A stretch of 41,458 bases of DNA from an uncultured Treponema sp. (GTDB lineage: Bacteria > Spirochaetota > Spirochaetia > Treponematales > Treponemataceae), in contig CAMJNC010000005.1 in assembly GCA_946407195.1 (NCBI GenBank), positions 1-41,458 on the forward strand. The letters are read 5' to 3'. Both the position numbers and the translations under genes were made by a program. Every line of letters starts with the position of its first letter. The stretch's first letter is position 1. Below are positions 25,866-35,480 of the stretch, piece by piece. A model generated the notes under the pieces. That model was not told the origin of the DNA and ran no database searches. It worked only from the letters and a program-made list of their open reading frames with translations.

Positions 25866-27062
25866 ATGGCAAAGATTCAGATGAAAAATGCAATCGCCGA
25901 ACTCGACGGCGATGAAATGACAAGAGTTTTGTGGAAGGTTATCAAGGACGAGCTCCTTTTGCCTTATATCGATTTAAAAACTGAGTATTTTGATTTAGGT
26001 CTTAAGAGCCGCGACGACTCAAACGACAAAATTACTTACGATGCTGCTGCGGCAATTAAACGCCTTCATGTTGGTGTTAAGTGTGCTACTATTACTTCTA
26101 ATCAGGCACGCGTAGAAGAATATCACCTTAAGCAGCTCACTCCTAGCCCTAACGGAATTATCCGTGCAGAGCTTGACGGAACAGTTTTCCGCGAGCCGAT
26201 TTTTGTAAATAATATTCACGGAACTGTAAGCTGCTGGAAAAAGCCAATCGTTCTTGGTCGTCACGCTTATGGTGATGTTTATAAAAACTGCGAAATTAAA
26301 TGTCCTACTGCCGGCCGTGCAGAGCTTGTTTTCACAGGCATTGACGGCATGGAAATCCGCAAGACAATTATGGACATGAGTGGTCCTGGAATTATTCAGG
26401 GAATTCATAACCTCGATAAATCAATCGAAAACTTTGCACGCTGCTGCTTTACTTACGCCCTCGACAGAAAGGTAAGCGTATGGTTTGGTGCTAAGGATAC
26501 AATCAGCAAGACATACGACGGAAACTTCAAGGCAATTTTCCAGCGCATTTTTGATGAAGAATTCAAGGCTAAGTTTGAAAAAGCCGGAATCGAATATTTC
26601 TATACTTTGATTGATGATGCTGTAGCTCGTGTTATGAGAAGCGAAGGCGGATTCATGTGGGCAACAAAGAACTACGACGGTGATGTTATGTCAGACATGA
26701 TTGCTTCTGCCTGCGGTTCTCTTGCCATGATGACTTCTGTTCTTGTAAGCCCGGACGGAAACTTCGAATACGAAGCAAGCCACGGAACTGTTCAGAAGCA
26801 CTACTACCGCTACCTCAAGGGTGAAAAAACTTCTACAAACCCTGTAGCAACAATCTTTGCCTGGACAGGTGCTCTTGCAAAACGCGGCGAACTGGATGGA
26901 ACTCCAGAGCTTACTGAATTTGCAAAACGCCTTGAACGCGCTACCCTTCAGACAATTGAAGAAGGTTATATGACTGGTGACATTGCAAGAATCGCAGAAC
27001 CTGCTGCAAAGGAAGTTCTTGATTCATGGCAGTTTATCAGCGCTATTAAAGAAAGACTTTAA
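25866..27062 (+). CDS. icd: Isocitrate dehydrogenase (NADP-type, eukaryote-like subfamily)
   Basis: Oxidatively decarboxylates isocitrate to 2-oxoglutarate in the cytoplasm. The 398 residues follow the eukaryotic-type (subfamily II) pattern: ELDGDEMTRVLWKVIKDEL, ITSNQARVEEYHLKQL, PSPNGIIRAELDGTVFREPI, GRHAYGDVYKN, DDAVARVMRSEGGFMWATKN and EASHGTVQKHY with STNPVATIFAWTGAL. The cofactor loop HGTVQKHY has Lys where animal NADP enzymes have Arg, so NADP preference is likely but not proven. It sits behind its own promoter; the lipoprotein gene starts 24 bp later. With the YbhJ-type hydratase it would form an oxidative branch to glutamate. Confidence 0.96.
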   Translation: MAKIQMKNAIAELDGDEMTRVLWKVIKDELLLPYIDLKTEYFDLGLKSRDDSNDKITYDAAAAIKRLHVGVKCATITSNQARVEEYHLKQLTPSPNGIIRAELDGTVFREPIFVNNIHGTVSCWKKPIVLGRHAYGDVYKNCEIKCPTAGRAELVFTGIDGMEIRKTIMDMSGPGIIQGIHNLDKSIENFARCCFTYALDRKVSVWFGAKDTISKTYDGNFKAIFQRIFDEEFKAKFEKAGIEYFYTLIDDAVARVMRSEGGFMWATKNYDGDVMSDMIASACGSLAMMTSVLVSPDGNFEYEASHGTVQKHYYRYLKGEKTSTNPVATIFAWTGALAKRGELDGTPELTEFAKRLERATLQTIEEGYMTGDIARIAEPAAKEVLDSWQFISAIKERL

Positions 27063-27086
27063 TTATTCACATAAGGAGTTTTCAAA

Positions 27087-27584
27087 ATGAAAAAGACCGT
27101 TATTTTACTTTTTTCTGTTATGCTGATTTCTGCCGCTTTAATTTCCTGCGGTTCTAAACCTGCACAGACTTCAGAAAAGAAAGAGGCGCCTTCTGCTGAA
27201 ATTGTACTTAAGGATTTTTTCATTGCTGCAAATGACGCAGAATATTCTGATAAAATCGAAAAGATTACAAGCATCAAAACTGGAAGTGCAAACAAATACC
27301 GTGTCTTTTTCATTGTTGAAGATTCTAAGCTTGATGTAAAAAAGCTTTATACCTCTTTTGATAATTTTGCGGAAGCAGAAAATACAACAGAAAGAACAGT
27401 CAGCAAGCAGACAGAAGAAACTGAATGGTTCTGCTGGCAGAATGTTTACTTTGAAGGCTATGCCGGTGCTGCAACCTTCTATGCTTATGCAGAAGACGCC
27501 GAAGGCAATAAGAGTAAGGTTGTAACCTACAGCATTATTCTGGATGAAGAAAAGAGCAGTTCAAATCCATCTGAAGAAAAATAA
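27087..27584 (+). CDS. Putative lipoprotein, unknown function
   Basis: Residues 1-20 (MKKTVILLFSVMLISAALIS) followed by CGSK form a lipoprotein signal with Cys21 as the anchor. The mature part is ~145 residues, Lys/Glu-rich after the anchor and then mixed alpha/beta (NKYRVFFIVEDSKLDVKKLY, WFCWQNVYFEGYAGAATFYAY). I do not recognise the fold. AAGGAG precedes the ATG. It lies between isocitrate dehydrogenase and the sugar-sensor operon, 9 bp before the latter, so it may be an accessory of the sensor or merely cotranscribed. Confidence 0.75.
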   Translation: MKKTVILLFSVMLISAALISCGSKPAQTSEKKEAPSAEIVLKDFFIAANDAEYSDKIEKITSIKTGSANKYRVFFIVEDSKLDVKKLYTSFDNFAEAENTTERTVSKQTEETEWFCWQNVYFEGYAGAATFYAYAEDAEGNKSKVVTYSIILDEEKSSSNPSEEK

Positions 27585-27593
27585 AAATAATTA

Positions 27594-28631
27594 ATGCAGA
27601 ACAAAATTAAAAAAATAAAAATACTTTCTGTTACAATTTTTATTGCTGCAATTCTCTTTCTTCTGCTGTTTCTATTTATAAATAGAAGTCCTTCTGGTGC
27701 TTCTAAAAAAGAAACAGCAGAACAGAACGGCAAGCTGATTCTGGGCTTTTCTCAGATTGGTTCTGAAAGTGCCTGGAGAACCCGTAACACACAGTCTATA
27801 TTTGAAGCCGCTGCCGAAAACGATATTCAGATAATTTTTGATGATGCTCAGCAGAAGCAGGAAAATCAGCTAAAGGCAATACGTTCTTTTATTGTATATC
27901 AGGTTGATGTAATTGCCTTTGTACCGATTGTAGAAGACGGCTGGGATAACGTTCTTACCGAAGCAAAGGAAGCAGGCATTCCTGTTATTCTCGTAGACCG
28001 ACAGATAAATGCCGACCCTTCACTATACGCTGGCTTTCTGGGAGAAGATGGTCTTGAAGAAGGACGCCGTGCAGCCCGCTTTCTTTTAAATAAGTGCAGA
28101 AACCGCAGCGGAACAATAAGCATTTACGAAATGTCTGGAACAGAAAACTCTTCTGTTGTGCGCGACCGTGCAAGAGGCTTCCGTGAAGTTATTTCTACAG
28201 ATCCTAAATTCCAGATTATACATTCTGAAGATGGAGACTTTCTCCGTTCCCGTGGAAAAGAAATTGCAGAAAATCTTATAACAAGCAGTCATAAAAAGAA
28301 CGGGCTTTATTTTGAAGGCCAGAAAATTGATGCAGTTTATTCGCATAACGACTCAATGACACTTGGTATGCTCGACTCAATTGAAAATTATGGAGTATAT
28401 ACAAAAGACACCATCATAATCAGTGTAGATGCCGAACAAAAATCAATTGATGCCTTAAAGGCCGGAAAGCTGAACTGCGTTGTTGAATGCAATCCAAACC
28501 TCGGGCCTATGCTCATGGAGCTTGTAAAACAGATTGCTGAAGGAAAAGCAATTCCACGCGTTACTTATAACAGCGAAACCTTCTTTACAGAAAACGATGA
28601 TTTTTCTACCTACGAGCCGCGCGGGTACTAA
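27594..28631 (+). CDS. Membrane-anchored YtfQ-like sugar-binding protein, sensor of a three-component system
   Basis: A 345-residue periplasmic binding protein. Residues ~9-29 (LSVTIFIAAILFLLLFLF) form a hydrophobic anchor with neither a lipobox nor an obvious cleavage site, so it stays in the membrane. The rest aligns by eye with YtfQ: LGFSQIGSESAWRTRNTQS, DDAQQKQENQLKAIRSFIV, GIPVILVDRQINADPSLYAGF, RDRARGFREV, DFLRSRGKEI and SHNDSMTLGML. It is the first of three genes with the YesM-like kinase and YesN-like regulator and most likely presents bound sugar to the kinase. Galactofuranose is the reference ligand; the true one may be a related pentose or hexose. No clear Shine-Dalgarno. Confidence 0.85.
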   Translation: MQNKIKKIKILSVTIFIAAILFLLLFLFINRSPSGASKKETAEQNGKLILGFSQIGSESAWRTRNTQSIFEAAAENDIQIIFDDAQQKQENQLKAIRSFIVYQVDVIAFVPIVEDGWDNVLTEAKEAGIPVILVDRQINADPSLYAGFLGEDGLEEGRRAARFLLNKCRNRSGTISIYEMSGTENSSVVRDRARGFREVISTDPKFQIIHSEDGDFLRSRGKEIAENLITSSHKKNGLYFEGQKIDAVYSHNDSMTLGMLDSIENYGVYTKDTIIISVDAEQKSIDALKAGKLNCVVECNPNLGPMLMELVKQIAEGKAIPRVTYNSETFFTENDDFSTYEPRGY

Positions 28632-28643
28632 CGGGAGAAAAGT

Positions 28644-30110
28644 ATGAAGCAGGACCGAAGCCTCAGAAAAACTCTTCTCGTTACTTACATCTTCCTTCTT
28701 TTTATTACTCTTATCCCTTCAGTTTATTCTGTTCTGGTTTTTCAGATTCATACAGCAAGATATAATCAGATTATTTCAAACGTAAGCCGTGCAAATAAAA
28801 TCAGCTCTATTGCAAGAGATGAGATTCCAGCTGAGCTCTGGAATATTATCTGCGGTAAAAAAGAAATTGAAGACGGCGACCAGTATAAAATGAGCGATGA
28901 AATAATAACAGGTTTAACGCTCATGCTTTTAAAAACAAAAAACAACGAGAGCCGTGGAAAGCTTGAGGTTGCAACCAGAGCAAACACTACCCTGCGCCGT
29001 AATATAGACATGCTGATTATCAACATGAAAAACGGAAGCACTGTAACACAGAACGAAGCAGCCCTTGATGAAATCAGAACCATTACGGCTCTTTTTTCTG
29101 ACCTTATGCAGGAGTTCATTGTAACCGAAATTGAATCTGCAAATGAGACAAACCGCTCGCTCAAAAATACTTCTATCATTCTTACTGTAATTCAGGTTAT
29201 TATTACAGTCCTTGCTGTGTTAGCTTCAATTAACAGCTTTATTACCGTTTCCGGTGCAATTCAAAAACCAATCAGCGACATGGAAAAGCTTTCTACAAAG
29301 GTTTCTAACGGAGACCTTACTGCACGAATTGATATACCTCATGTAAACGAGCTCGATACACTTGCAAGCAACCTTAACACCATGACAGAACAGATTGATG
29401 TCCTTATCAAAAAGAATATGGAAGAGCAGAAGAATTTCCAGAAGGCCGAAATGAAGGCTCTTCAGGCACAGATTACTCCACACTTTTTGTATAACACCTT
29501 TGATACAATTGTCTGGCTTGCAGAAGAAGAGCATACCGAAGAGGTTGTAAAAATCACCAAGGCTTTTTCAGACTTCCTCCGTATCTCACTCAGCCGTGGT
29601 CATGAATGGATTACAATTGATCAGGAGCTGGACCATATCCGCAACTATCTTACCATTCAGAAAATCCGCTATGCAGATATTTTAAATTATAAAATTGATG
29701 CAGACGAATCCCTTATGAATTTTAAAATCATCAAGCTCGTGCTTCAGCCGCTTGTAGAAAACGCAATATATCACGGAATAAAAAATAAACGCGGCCGCGG
29801 CGAGCTTACTGTAAGTGTTCATTACTCAAATGAAAGTCATACTGCCATTCAGTTTTCCGTAGAAGACAATGGAGCAGGCTTTACAGAGGAACGTCTTGGA
29901 CAGGTTCGCAATGAGCTTAGAACCGGAGCCCAGGATTCCGAAAAGCTCTCTTCCGTATATGGTCTATATAATGTTAATAAAAAATTAAAGCTTTACTATG
30001 GCGAAAAGACAAATGGGCTTATAATAGAATCAGAGGCAGGAAAAGGTAGTAAAATTTCCTTTACAATTCCTGTAACCAGCGACTTTACTGAGGAGACAGA
30101 AAATGTATAG
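28644..30110 (+). CDS. YesM-type sensor histidine kinase
   Basis: A 488-residue membrane kinase. TM1 lies at about 10-32 and TM2 at about 172-202, enclosing a helical periplasmic sensor. HAMP follows (~205-258), then a HisKA_7TM/His_kinase-type phospho-acceptor ALQAQITPHFLYNTFDTI (His near 280) and an HATPase domain with VENAIYHGIKN (N box) and EDNGAGF (G1). This is the LytS/YesM class that pairs with YesN-type AraC regulators, present immediately downstream with an 8-bp overlap. It probably reads the anchored binding protein encoded just upstream. GGGAG precedes the ATG. Confidence 0.94.
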   Translation: MKQDRSLRKTLLVTYIFLLFITLIPSVYSVLVFQIHTARYNQIISNVSRANKISSIARDEIPAELWNIICGKKEIEDGDQYKMSDEIITGLTLMLLKTKNNESRGKLEVATRANTTLRRNIDMLIINMKNGSTVTQNEAALDEIRTITALFSDLMQEFIVTEIESANETNRSLKNTSIILTVIQVIITVLAVLASINSFITVSGAIQKPISDMEKLSTKVSNGDLTARIDIPHVNELDTLASNLNTMTEQIDVLIKKNMEEQKNFQKAEMKALQAQITPHFLYNTFDTIVWLAEEEHTEEVVKITKAFSDFLRISLSRGHEWITIDQELDHIRNYLTIQKIRYADILNYKIDADESLMNFKIIKLVLQPLVENAIYHGIKNKRGRGELTVSVHYSNESHTAIQFSVEDNGAGFTEERLGQVRNELRTGAQDSEKLSSVYGLYNVNKKLKLYYGEKTNGLIIESEAGKGSKISFTIPVTSDFTEETENV

Positions 30111-31734
30111 CGTTTTTGCTGTAGATGATGAACCAATTGTACTCGAAGGAATCCGCTCTAAAATTGACTGGGAAGGAAGCGGCTTTACCTTTGCCGGTGA
30201 AGCAACCGACGGTGAAATTGCACTCTCAATGATTCATGAAATTAAGCCTGATATTTTAATTACTGACATTAAAATGCCTTTTATGGACGGCTTACAGCTT
30301 TCTGAGGCAATTAAAAAAACTCAACCCTGGATTAAAATTATTATTCTTTCCGGTCATGACGAATTTGATTATGCTAAAAAAGCAATTTCAATTGGAATCG
30401 AAGATTATCTTTTAAAACCCTTCACTCCTGATGAACTATTAACAAGCCTTAATAAAACTGCAGCTCAGATTGATAAGGAACGCAAGCAGCTTTCCGACAT
30501 CTCTCGCCTCCGCGAAGAACTCAAAACCAGCGAAGCTCTTATTAAAAAGGAATTTCTGAACAACCTCGTCCACGGCTCTGAAGAAATGAATACCGTAATT
30601 CAAAAGAGCTCCGAACTCGGCCTTAATCTTATTTCGCGTTACTACAAGGTACTCATAAGCCGCATAGACAGCCGCACCGGCAACATTAACAATCAGCAGG
30701 AAGCCTGTTCTCTTTTGAACTCCTACTCCACTGCCATAAGCGAAGCTGTTTCGTTCTTTCACCATTCAAACCTCATGGTCTGCATATTTAAGGGAAGCAC
30801 ACAGGCCGAGCTTGATGACAACACCTTCCGTGCCGCAGAAACAATTGCTCATATTGCAACAAAAAATGAAGACTGCGTTGTCTTTACAGCCATAGGAAAA
30901 ACTGTAGAACACCTTTCTCAGCTTAAAACCTCTTACGAAGATGCAAAAAGCATTCTCGATAAAAACACTTCAAATGCCGGTAATGTAAAGGATGCAGCTT
31001 CAAACAGAATTATCAGTTCAGATGATATAAACGAAGATGAAACCACAACAGGAACTTCACAGGCAGCTTCTGAATATCTTGATATTTCAGAAAATGACCC
31101 GCTCGTAGACCGTCTCAAATACGCAGGTAAAAACGACATCTCCGCAATCATCGAAGAGTCTATGACTTTAATCCGAAACAACCCTGGACAGTTCAAGGTA
31201 TTTGCGTCTTATATTCTTGTAGATTTAATTTTCGCTGTTTCCAAGCTGATTGAAAAGCTTGGCGGTGACATGAAGCAGCTTAACCCGGAAATTTTACAGA
31301 GAAAGTTTATTGATGACGCGGTTCAGGATGAAAAGAATTTTACAAATATTCTGGAACAGGTTTTAAACTTTGCTTTGGAATACCGCGATTCAAAAATGAC
31401 CGGTAAATATGGAGATGTAATACTCAAGGCTAAAAAGTTTATCGAAGAAAACTACGCAGACCAGAACACAACCCTTACTACAGTTGCAGAAGCTGTATGC
31501 CTGAGCCCTAATCATTTTAGTGCTATTTTCTCTCAGGAATGCAAGACAACCTTTATTGAATACCTGACAAATGTTCGAATGGAAAATGCAAAACGCCTTA
31601 TGCGCGAAACTGATATGAAGGGTTATGATATTGCTTATGAATGTGGATTTTCTGATCCGCACTACTTCAGCTATATCTTCAAAAAAAATACGGGGCTTTC
31701 GCCCCGTGAATATAAGTTGAGTGTAGATAAATAA
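30103..31734 (+). CDS. YesN-type response regulator with AraC DNA-binding domain
   Basis: A 543-residue regulator. Residues 1-120 are a CheY-like receiver (FAVDDEPIVLEGI, ILITDIKMPFMDG with the phosphorylated Asp near 54, LLKPFTPDEL). A ~300-residue linker of unknown fold follows; the last ~100 residues are an AraC/XylS double helix-turn-helix (TTVAEAVCLSPNHFSAIFSQE, AYECGFSDPHYFSYIFKKNTG). It overlaps the kinase gene and has GAGGAGA before its ATG. Its likely target is the converging YtfQRT-type transporter, whose binding-protein promoter carries 22-bp-phased direct repeats. A hairpin-terminator closes the operon. Confidence 0.94.
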   Translation: MYSVFAVDDEPIVLEGIRSKIDWEGSGFTFAGEATDGEIALSMIHEIKPDILITDIKMPFMDGLQLSEAIKKTQPWIKIIILSGHDEFDYAKKAISIGIEDYLLKPFTPDELLTSLNKTAAQIDKERKQLSDISRLREELKTSEALIKKEFLNNLVHGSEEMNTVIQKSSELGLNLISRYYKVLISRIDSRTGNINNQQEACSLLNSYSTAISEAVSFFHHSNLMVCIFKGSTQAELDDNTFRAAETIAHIATKNEDCVVFTAIGKTVEHLSQLKTSYEDAKSILDKNTSNAGNVKDAASNRIISSDDINEDETTTGTSQAASEYLDISENDPLVDRLKYAGKNDISAIIEESMTLIRNNPGQFKVFASYILVDLIFAVSKLIEKLGGDMKQLNPEILQRKFIDDAVQDEKNFTNILEQVLNFALEYRDSKMTGKYGDVILKAKKFIEENYADQNTTLTTVAEAVCLSPNHFSAIFSQECKTTFIEYLTNVRMENAKRLMRETDMKGYDIAYECGFSDPHYFSYIFKKNTGLSPREYKLSVDK

Positions 31735-31777
31735 GTCGGCAAGCACAGCTTGCCTCTGAGCCATTCTTTCGATGAAC

Positions 31778-31806
31778 CTAAAACGACCCTTTCGGCTCGT
31801 TTTTTA
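31778..31806. terminator. Terminator between sensor operon and transporter operon
   Basis: TAAAACGA and TCGTTTTTTA pair around a short GC core, giving a T-tail on plus and GTCGTTTTAGG on minus. An outer CCTAAAA/TTTTAGG pair (31777-31783, 31819-31825) can also form. An additional 7-bp perfect hairpin at 31738-31754 lies just after the regulator stop but lacks a T-tract. The element serves both converging operons. Confidence 0.6.
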
Positions 31807-31827
31807 ACGGTTCTTCGATTTTAGGCT

Positions 31828-32889
31828 TCAACCAGCCATATTACCCAGTTTCTTTTTTCTCTGTGAGAGAATGACACTCTGCAGGAGGATGAAGAATGCC
31901 AGCATAAGACCTGTAGTAATACTCTGCCAGTATGGCTCACGCAAACCAGAAGCAACTACGATGTTATTAATTGTCTTAAGAGACATAACACCGAACAAAG
32001 TTCCTACAACACTACCTACACCACCACTAAGCAAGGTTCCTCCAATAATCGAAGAAGCAATTGCCTGCATTTCTGCAGCAGTAGCATTAGAAGCGTTTCC
32101 GGCACCTGTATGAAGCAGATAACAGAAGCCTGCAATTCCGGCAAGAAGGCCACAAAGAATATAAGCAAGGAACTGTGTTCTTCTTACATTAATACCAAGC
32201 ATAAGCGCACTTTCGTTATTTCCACCAACTGCATACAGATTACGACCAAAGCGAGTCCATTTCAAAACAGCCCAGAGAATCAGAACAACCAGAAGTGCAA
32301 TTACAACACCAACTTCTATATAAGAAGGAATCCAGTTCCCATTTCTTGCATAATGACCAAGGAATGGAACATCAATTTCAAAATCCATTAAATCTGTAAA
32401 GAGCTCATTTGAAGCACTTCTAGGAACTTTACTTACTATAGTTGTCATACCGCGTGTAAAGAACATTCCGGCAAGAGTAACAATAAATGGCTGGATTTTC
32501 AGGTAAGAAACTAAGTAGCCCTGAATAAGACCCATAGCAAGACCAATTCCAAGAGACAGTAGAATTGAACTTAAAATTCCACCGTTATGATCTTCCATTA
32601 CAACGACACAAACCATTGTAATAAGAGAAATAGATCCACCAACCGAAATATCAATTCCACCGGTAATCATTACAATTGTAAGACCACAAGCCGCAACAAT
32701 CAGATATGCATTATTATTAAACAGATCAAGGAACTGCTGAGGATTTAAGAATCCGCCGCCCCAGATAAGCATTGCAAGCAGATACATTCCGACAAATGTA
32801 CAGATTGTAATTGTAAGAAGTAAAGCTGTGTTAGAAAGCGGCTGTCTGTTTTCTTTTTTACCAAACAGATTTGTAAAAATATTTGCCAT
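31828..32889 (-). CDS. yjfF: Sugar ABC transporter permease, YjfF-like
   Basis: A 353-residue RbsC-family permease with 8-10 membrane helices. Blocks resemble E. coli YjfF: GLTIVMITGGIDISVGGSISL, LKIQPFIVTLAGMFFTRGM, WTRFGRNLYAVGGNNESALMLGIN with EAA-like character, and IASSIIGGTLLSGGVGSVVGTLFG. It is the last gene of the transporter, 2 bp after the other permease, with AAGGAGG before the ATG. It forms the membrane channel as a heterodimer with the YtfT-like subunit. Confidence 0.9.
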   Translation of the reverse strand: MANIFTNLFGKKENRQPLSNTALLLTITICTFVGMYLLAMLIWGGGFLNPQQFLDLFNNNAYLIVAACGLTIVMITGGIDISVGGSISLITMVCVVVMEDHNGGILSSILLSLGIGLAMGLIQGYLVSYLKIQPFIVTLAGMFFTRGMTTIVSKVPRSASNELFTDLMDFEIDVPFLGHYARNGNWIPSYIEVGVVIALLVVLILWAVLKWTRFGRNLYAVGGNNESALMLGINVRRTQFLAYILCGLLAGIAGFCYLLHTGAGNASNATAAEMQAIASSIIGGTLLSGGVGSVVGTLFGVMSLKTINNIVVASGLREPYWQSITTGLMLAFFILLQSVILSQRKKKLGNMAG

Positions 32890-32891
32890 AA

Positions 32892-33953
32892 TTATTTAGC
32901 CTCCTTCTTTGCTACAATCTTATCTTTGAGCTGACCAAGCCAGGTCTTTACAACCGGAGAACCTGCAACAACAATCAGAATAATTACAATAGCTTTATAA
33001 GCCTTTACAGCAGTAGAAGAAACCTTCATAGCATACAAAGTAATTGTAAGAGCCTGAATAATATAAGCACCAATGATAGAACCAGAAAGCTTAAACTTAC
33101 CACCACCAAGTGAGTTACCACCAATAGCAACTGCAAGAATAGCATCCATTTCTATATCAAGAAGGATTGTTTCGTGGTTGATAACTCCGATACGGCAAAC
33201 ATTCATGGCACCAGCCATTGTTACACAAATACCAAGAATTACAAAAACAACCATCTTCATCATTACAGGATTAATACCATTTAATCTTGCAGCACGCTCA
33301 TTAATACCTACAGCCTGAATATAAAGACTGAGTGTAGTCTTTTTCAGAATAAGATTAATCAGCACTATGAAAACTACAACCACAAGAATTGGAGTTGGAA
33401 TTGCAATATGCGGAATAAAGTTTCCAATATAAGTAATGATTGGAGCTTCAACGTTTGGTGTAGCACCTCCGTTAATCCAGTATGCAACAGGACGTCCTGC
33501 AGTAAACAGAATCAAAGAGGCAATCATCGGCTGAATATTGAACTTTGCAATCAGCAAACCATTAAACAGACAGAAGATTATTGCAACCATACATGCAATA
33601 ACAAGACCTGCAAATATTGTTCCACCATTTATTCCCCAAGCCTTGAGGATTTTTACAAATACAGAACCCGCAATGGCAGCAGATGCACCAATGGAAATAT
33701 CCTGTCCTTTAGCAGCTGAGGTTACAAGCGTCATTCCTATAGAAAGAATAACAAGCTCAGAAGCACCATTCAGAATACTGATTAAGTTACCCGAAAGAAC
33801 TGTATTTCCAAGATTATTCTTCATTATATCAATAGAGAAAAAGCTTGGATCCCGGATAAGATTGAATACAACCAGTACAATCAATGCAACCAGCGGAATT
33901 GCCAGCTGAGATGCAAAAAGCTTCTTTATCTGATTTAAAACTTTATTAGCCAT
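32892..33953 (-). CDS. ytfT: Sugar ABC transporter permease, YtfT-like
   Basis: A permease of 353 residues with the RbsC-family pattern closest to YtfT: IQPMIASLILFTAGRPVAYWI, LSLYIQAVGINERAARLNGIN and EMDAILAVAIGGNSLGGGKF. The track begins at a TTG that lies inside the Shine-Dalgarno; the ATG of MANKVLNQ, 10 nt after GGGAGG and overlapping the ATPase stop, is the proper start. It partners the YjfF-like permease. Confidence 0.9.
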   Translation of the reverse strand: MANKVLNQIKKLFASQLAIPLVALIVLVVFNLIRDPSFFSIDIMKNNLGNTVLSGNLISILNGASELVILSIGMTLVTSAAKGQDISIGASAAIAGSVFVKILKAWGINGGTIFAGLVIACMVAIIFCLFNGLLIAKFNIQPMIASLILFTAGRPVAYWINGGATPNVEAPIITYIGNFIPHIAIPTPILVVVVFIVLINLILKKTTLSLYIQAVGINERAARLNGINPVMMKMVVFVILGICVTMAGAMNVCRIGVINHETILLDIEMDAILAVAIGGNSLGGGKFKLSGSIIGAYIIQALTITLYAMKVSSTAVKAYKAIVIILIVVAGSPVVKTWLGQLKDKIVAKKEAK

Positions 33954-35463
33954 TTTGTGCTTTACCTCCCGCAATAGTCTGCATAATTACATCCTGACGC
34001 AAAAGATCATCCTTAAGCTCACCTACAATCTTGCGGTCACGCATAACGATAAGTCTCTGACATACAGAAAGCATCTCTTCAATCTCCGAAGAAATAAAGG
34101 TAACGCTTACACCCTCTTCTGCAAGCTTAAGAACAAGTTTCTGAATTTCAATTTTTGTACCTACGTCAATACCACGAGTAGGTTCATCAAGAATCAGATA
34201 CTGTGGATGAGTCAAAAGCCAGCGGGCAAGAATAACCTTCTGCTGATTTCCACCCGAGAGAGATTTAATAGGAGTTTCCTTAGAAGCTGTTTTGATATCC
34301 AGCATTTCAATAAACTCATCTGCAAGCTTTTCCTGGTCTGCACGAGGAATAGGCTTTGTAAATCCATCAAGCACCTGAAGGGCCAGAATAATATTTTCGC
34401 GGACAGAAAGATCCTGAATAATTCCGTCTCCCTTGCGGTCTTCCGGAAGGTAGCCTATACCAGCCTTCATAGCATCCTTTGGTCCATTTATTTTTACATC
34501 GCGGCCGTTAACCTTTACCTTACCGCCAGTTACACGGTCTGCAGCAAAGATTGCACGAACACTTTCACTACGTCCAGATCCAAGAAGTCCTGTAAAGCCG
34601 TTTACTTCACCCTTGTTAATAAGGAAGTTGAAAGGACGAACTCCTTCTGCACTTGAAAGACCTTCAGCCTCATAAACAACTTCACCCGCTCCTGAATAAG
34701 GGCGTTTCTGATTTTTGAGGTTTGTCATATCTTCCATGTCTTTACCGAGCATGGCAGAAATCAGCTTAACGCGAGGTAAATCTGCAATTGTGTATTCACC
34801 AACAAGTTCACCATTACGAAGAACTGTGATCTTATCACATACTTCATAAACCTGTTCCAGGAAGTGAGTAATAAAGATGATTCCTACCCCACGGCTCTTG
34901 AGGTCTCGCATCAGTGTAAACAAAAGTTCAACTTCGCGGTCATCAAGAGAAGAAGTTGGTTCATCAAGAATAAGAACCTTACAATCCATATCAACTGCAC
35001 GAGCAATCGCAACCATCTGCTGAATCGCAATAGAACAGGTACCAAGCTGCTGTGTAGCCTTCGCCGGAATGTTTAATTTTTCAAGAAGCTCTGTAGCCTT
35101 TTTTTCCTGAGCACGGTGATTTACAAACTTGTAGTTACCGCGTCCTATATACATATTCTCTGCCACTGTAAGATTAGGACAGAGAGTTATTTCCTGATAT
35201 ACTGTAGCAATACCCAGATTCTGAGCATCCTGAGGAGAACGAATAGAAACAGGACCTTCAATTCCTGCAATTCTGATTTCGCCGGAGTCTTTTTCGTATA
35301 CACCGGTCAGAACCTTTACCAGAGTTGATTTTCCGGCACCGTTCTCTCCCATAAGTGCGTGAATTTCGCCTTCACGCAGAGTAAAGTCAACATTTTGAAG
35401 AGCCTTTACTCCAGGGAATTCTTTATAAATTCCACGTGCACTTAAAACTATTTTTTCTTCCAT
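33946..35463 (-). CDS. ytfR: Sugar ABC transporter ATPase, YtfR-like, two ABC domains
   Basis: A 505-residue tandem ATPase of the RbsA/MglA class. Domain 1 has Walker A GENGAGKST and Walker B VLILDEPTSSLDD, with a weak signature (CSIAIQQM). Domain 2 has the usual altered Walker A GLLGSGRSE, an intact signature LSGGNQQKV and LILDEPTRGID. The track start is a GTG without a Shine-Dalgarno; the ATG of MEEKIVLSARG lies 7 nt after GGGA and is preferred. It energises uptake through the two permeases. It is separated from the binding-protein gene by a terminator-like hairpin, so it is probably expressed at a lower level. Confidence 0.93.
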   Translation of the reverse strand: MEEKIVLSARGIYKEFPGVKALQNVDFTLREGEIHALMGENGAGKSTLVKVLTGVYEKDSGEIRIAGIEGPVSIRSPQDAQNLGIATVYQEITLCPNLTVAENMYIGRGNYKFVNHRAQEKKATELLEKLNIPAKATQQLGTCSIAIQQMVAIARAVDMDCKVLILDEPTSSLDDREVELLFTLMRDLKSRGVGIIFITHFLEQVYEVCDKITVLRNGELVGEYTIADLPRVKLISAMLGKDMEDMTNLKNQKRPYSGAGEVVYEAEGLSSAEGVRPFNFLINKGEVNGFTGLLGSGRSESVRAIFAADRVTGGKVKVNGRDVKINGPKDAMKAGIGYLPEDRKGDGIIQDLSVRENIILALQVLDGFTKPIPRADQEKLADEFIEMLDIKTASKETPIKSLSGGNQQKVILARWLLTHPQYLILDEPTRGIDVGTKIEIQKLVLKLAEEGVSVTFISSEIEEMLSVCQRLIVMRDRKIVGELKDDLLRQDVIMQTIAGGKAQNG

Positions 35464-35480
35464 AAATAATCCCACGTATT

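Noticed and set aside
31691-31706. Strong CGGGGC-TTTC-GCCCCG hairpin
   Set aside because: It lies within the conserved C-terminus of the YesN-type regulator (TGLSPREYK) and has no T-tract, so it is most simply coding sequence.
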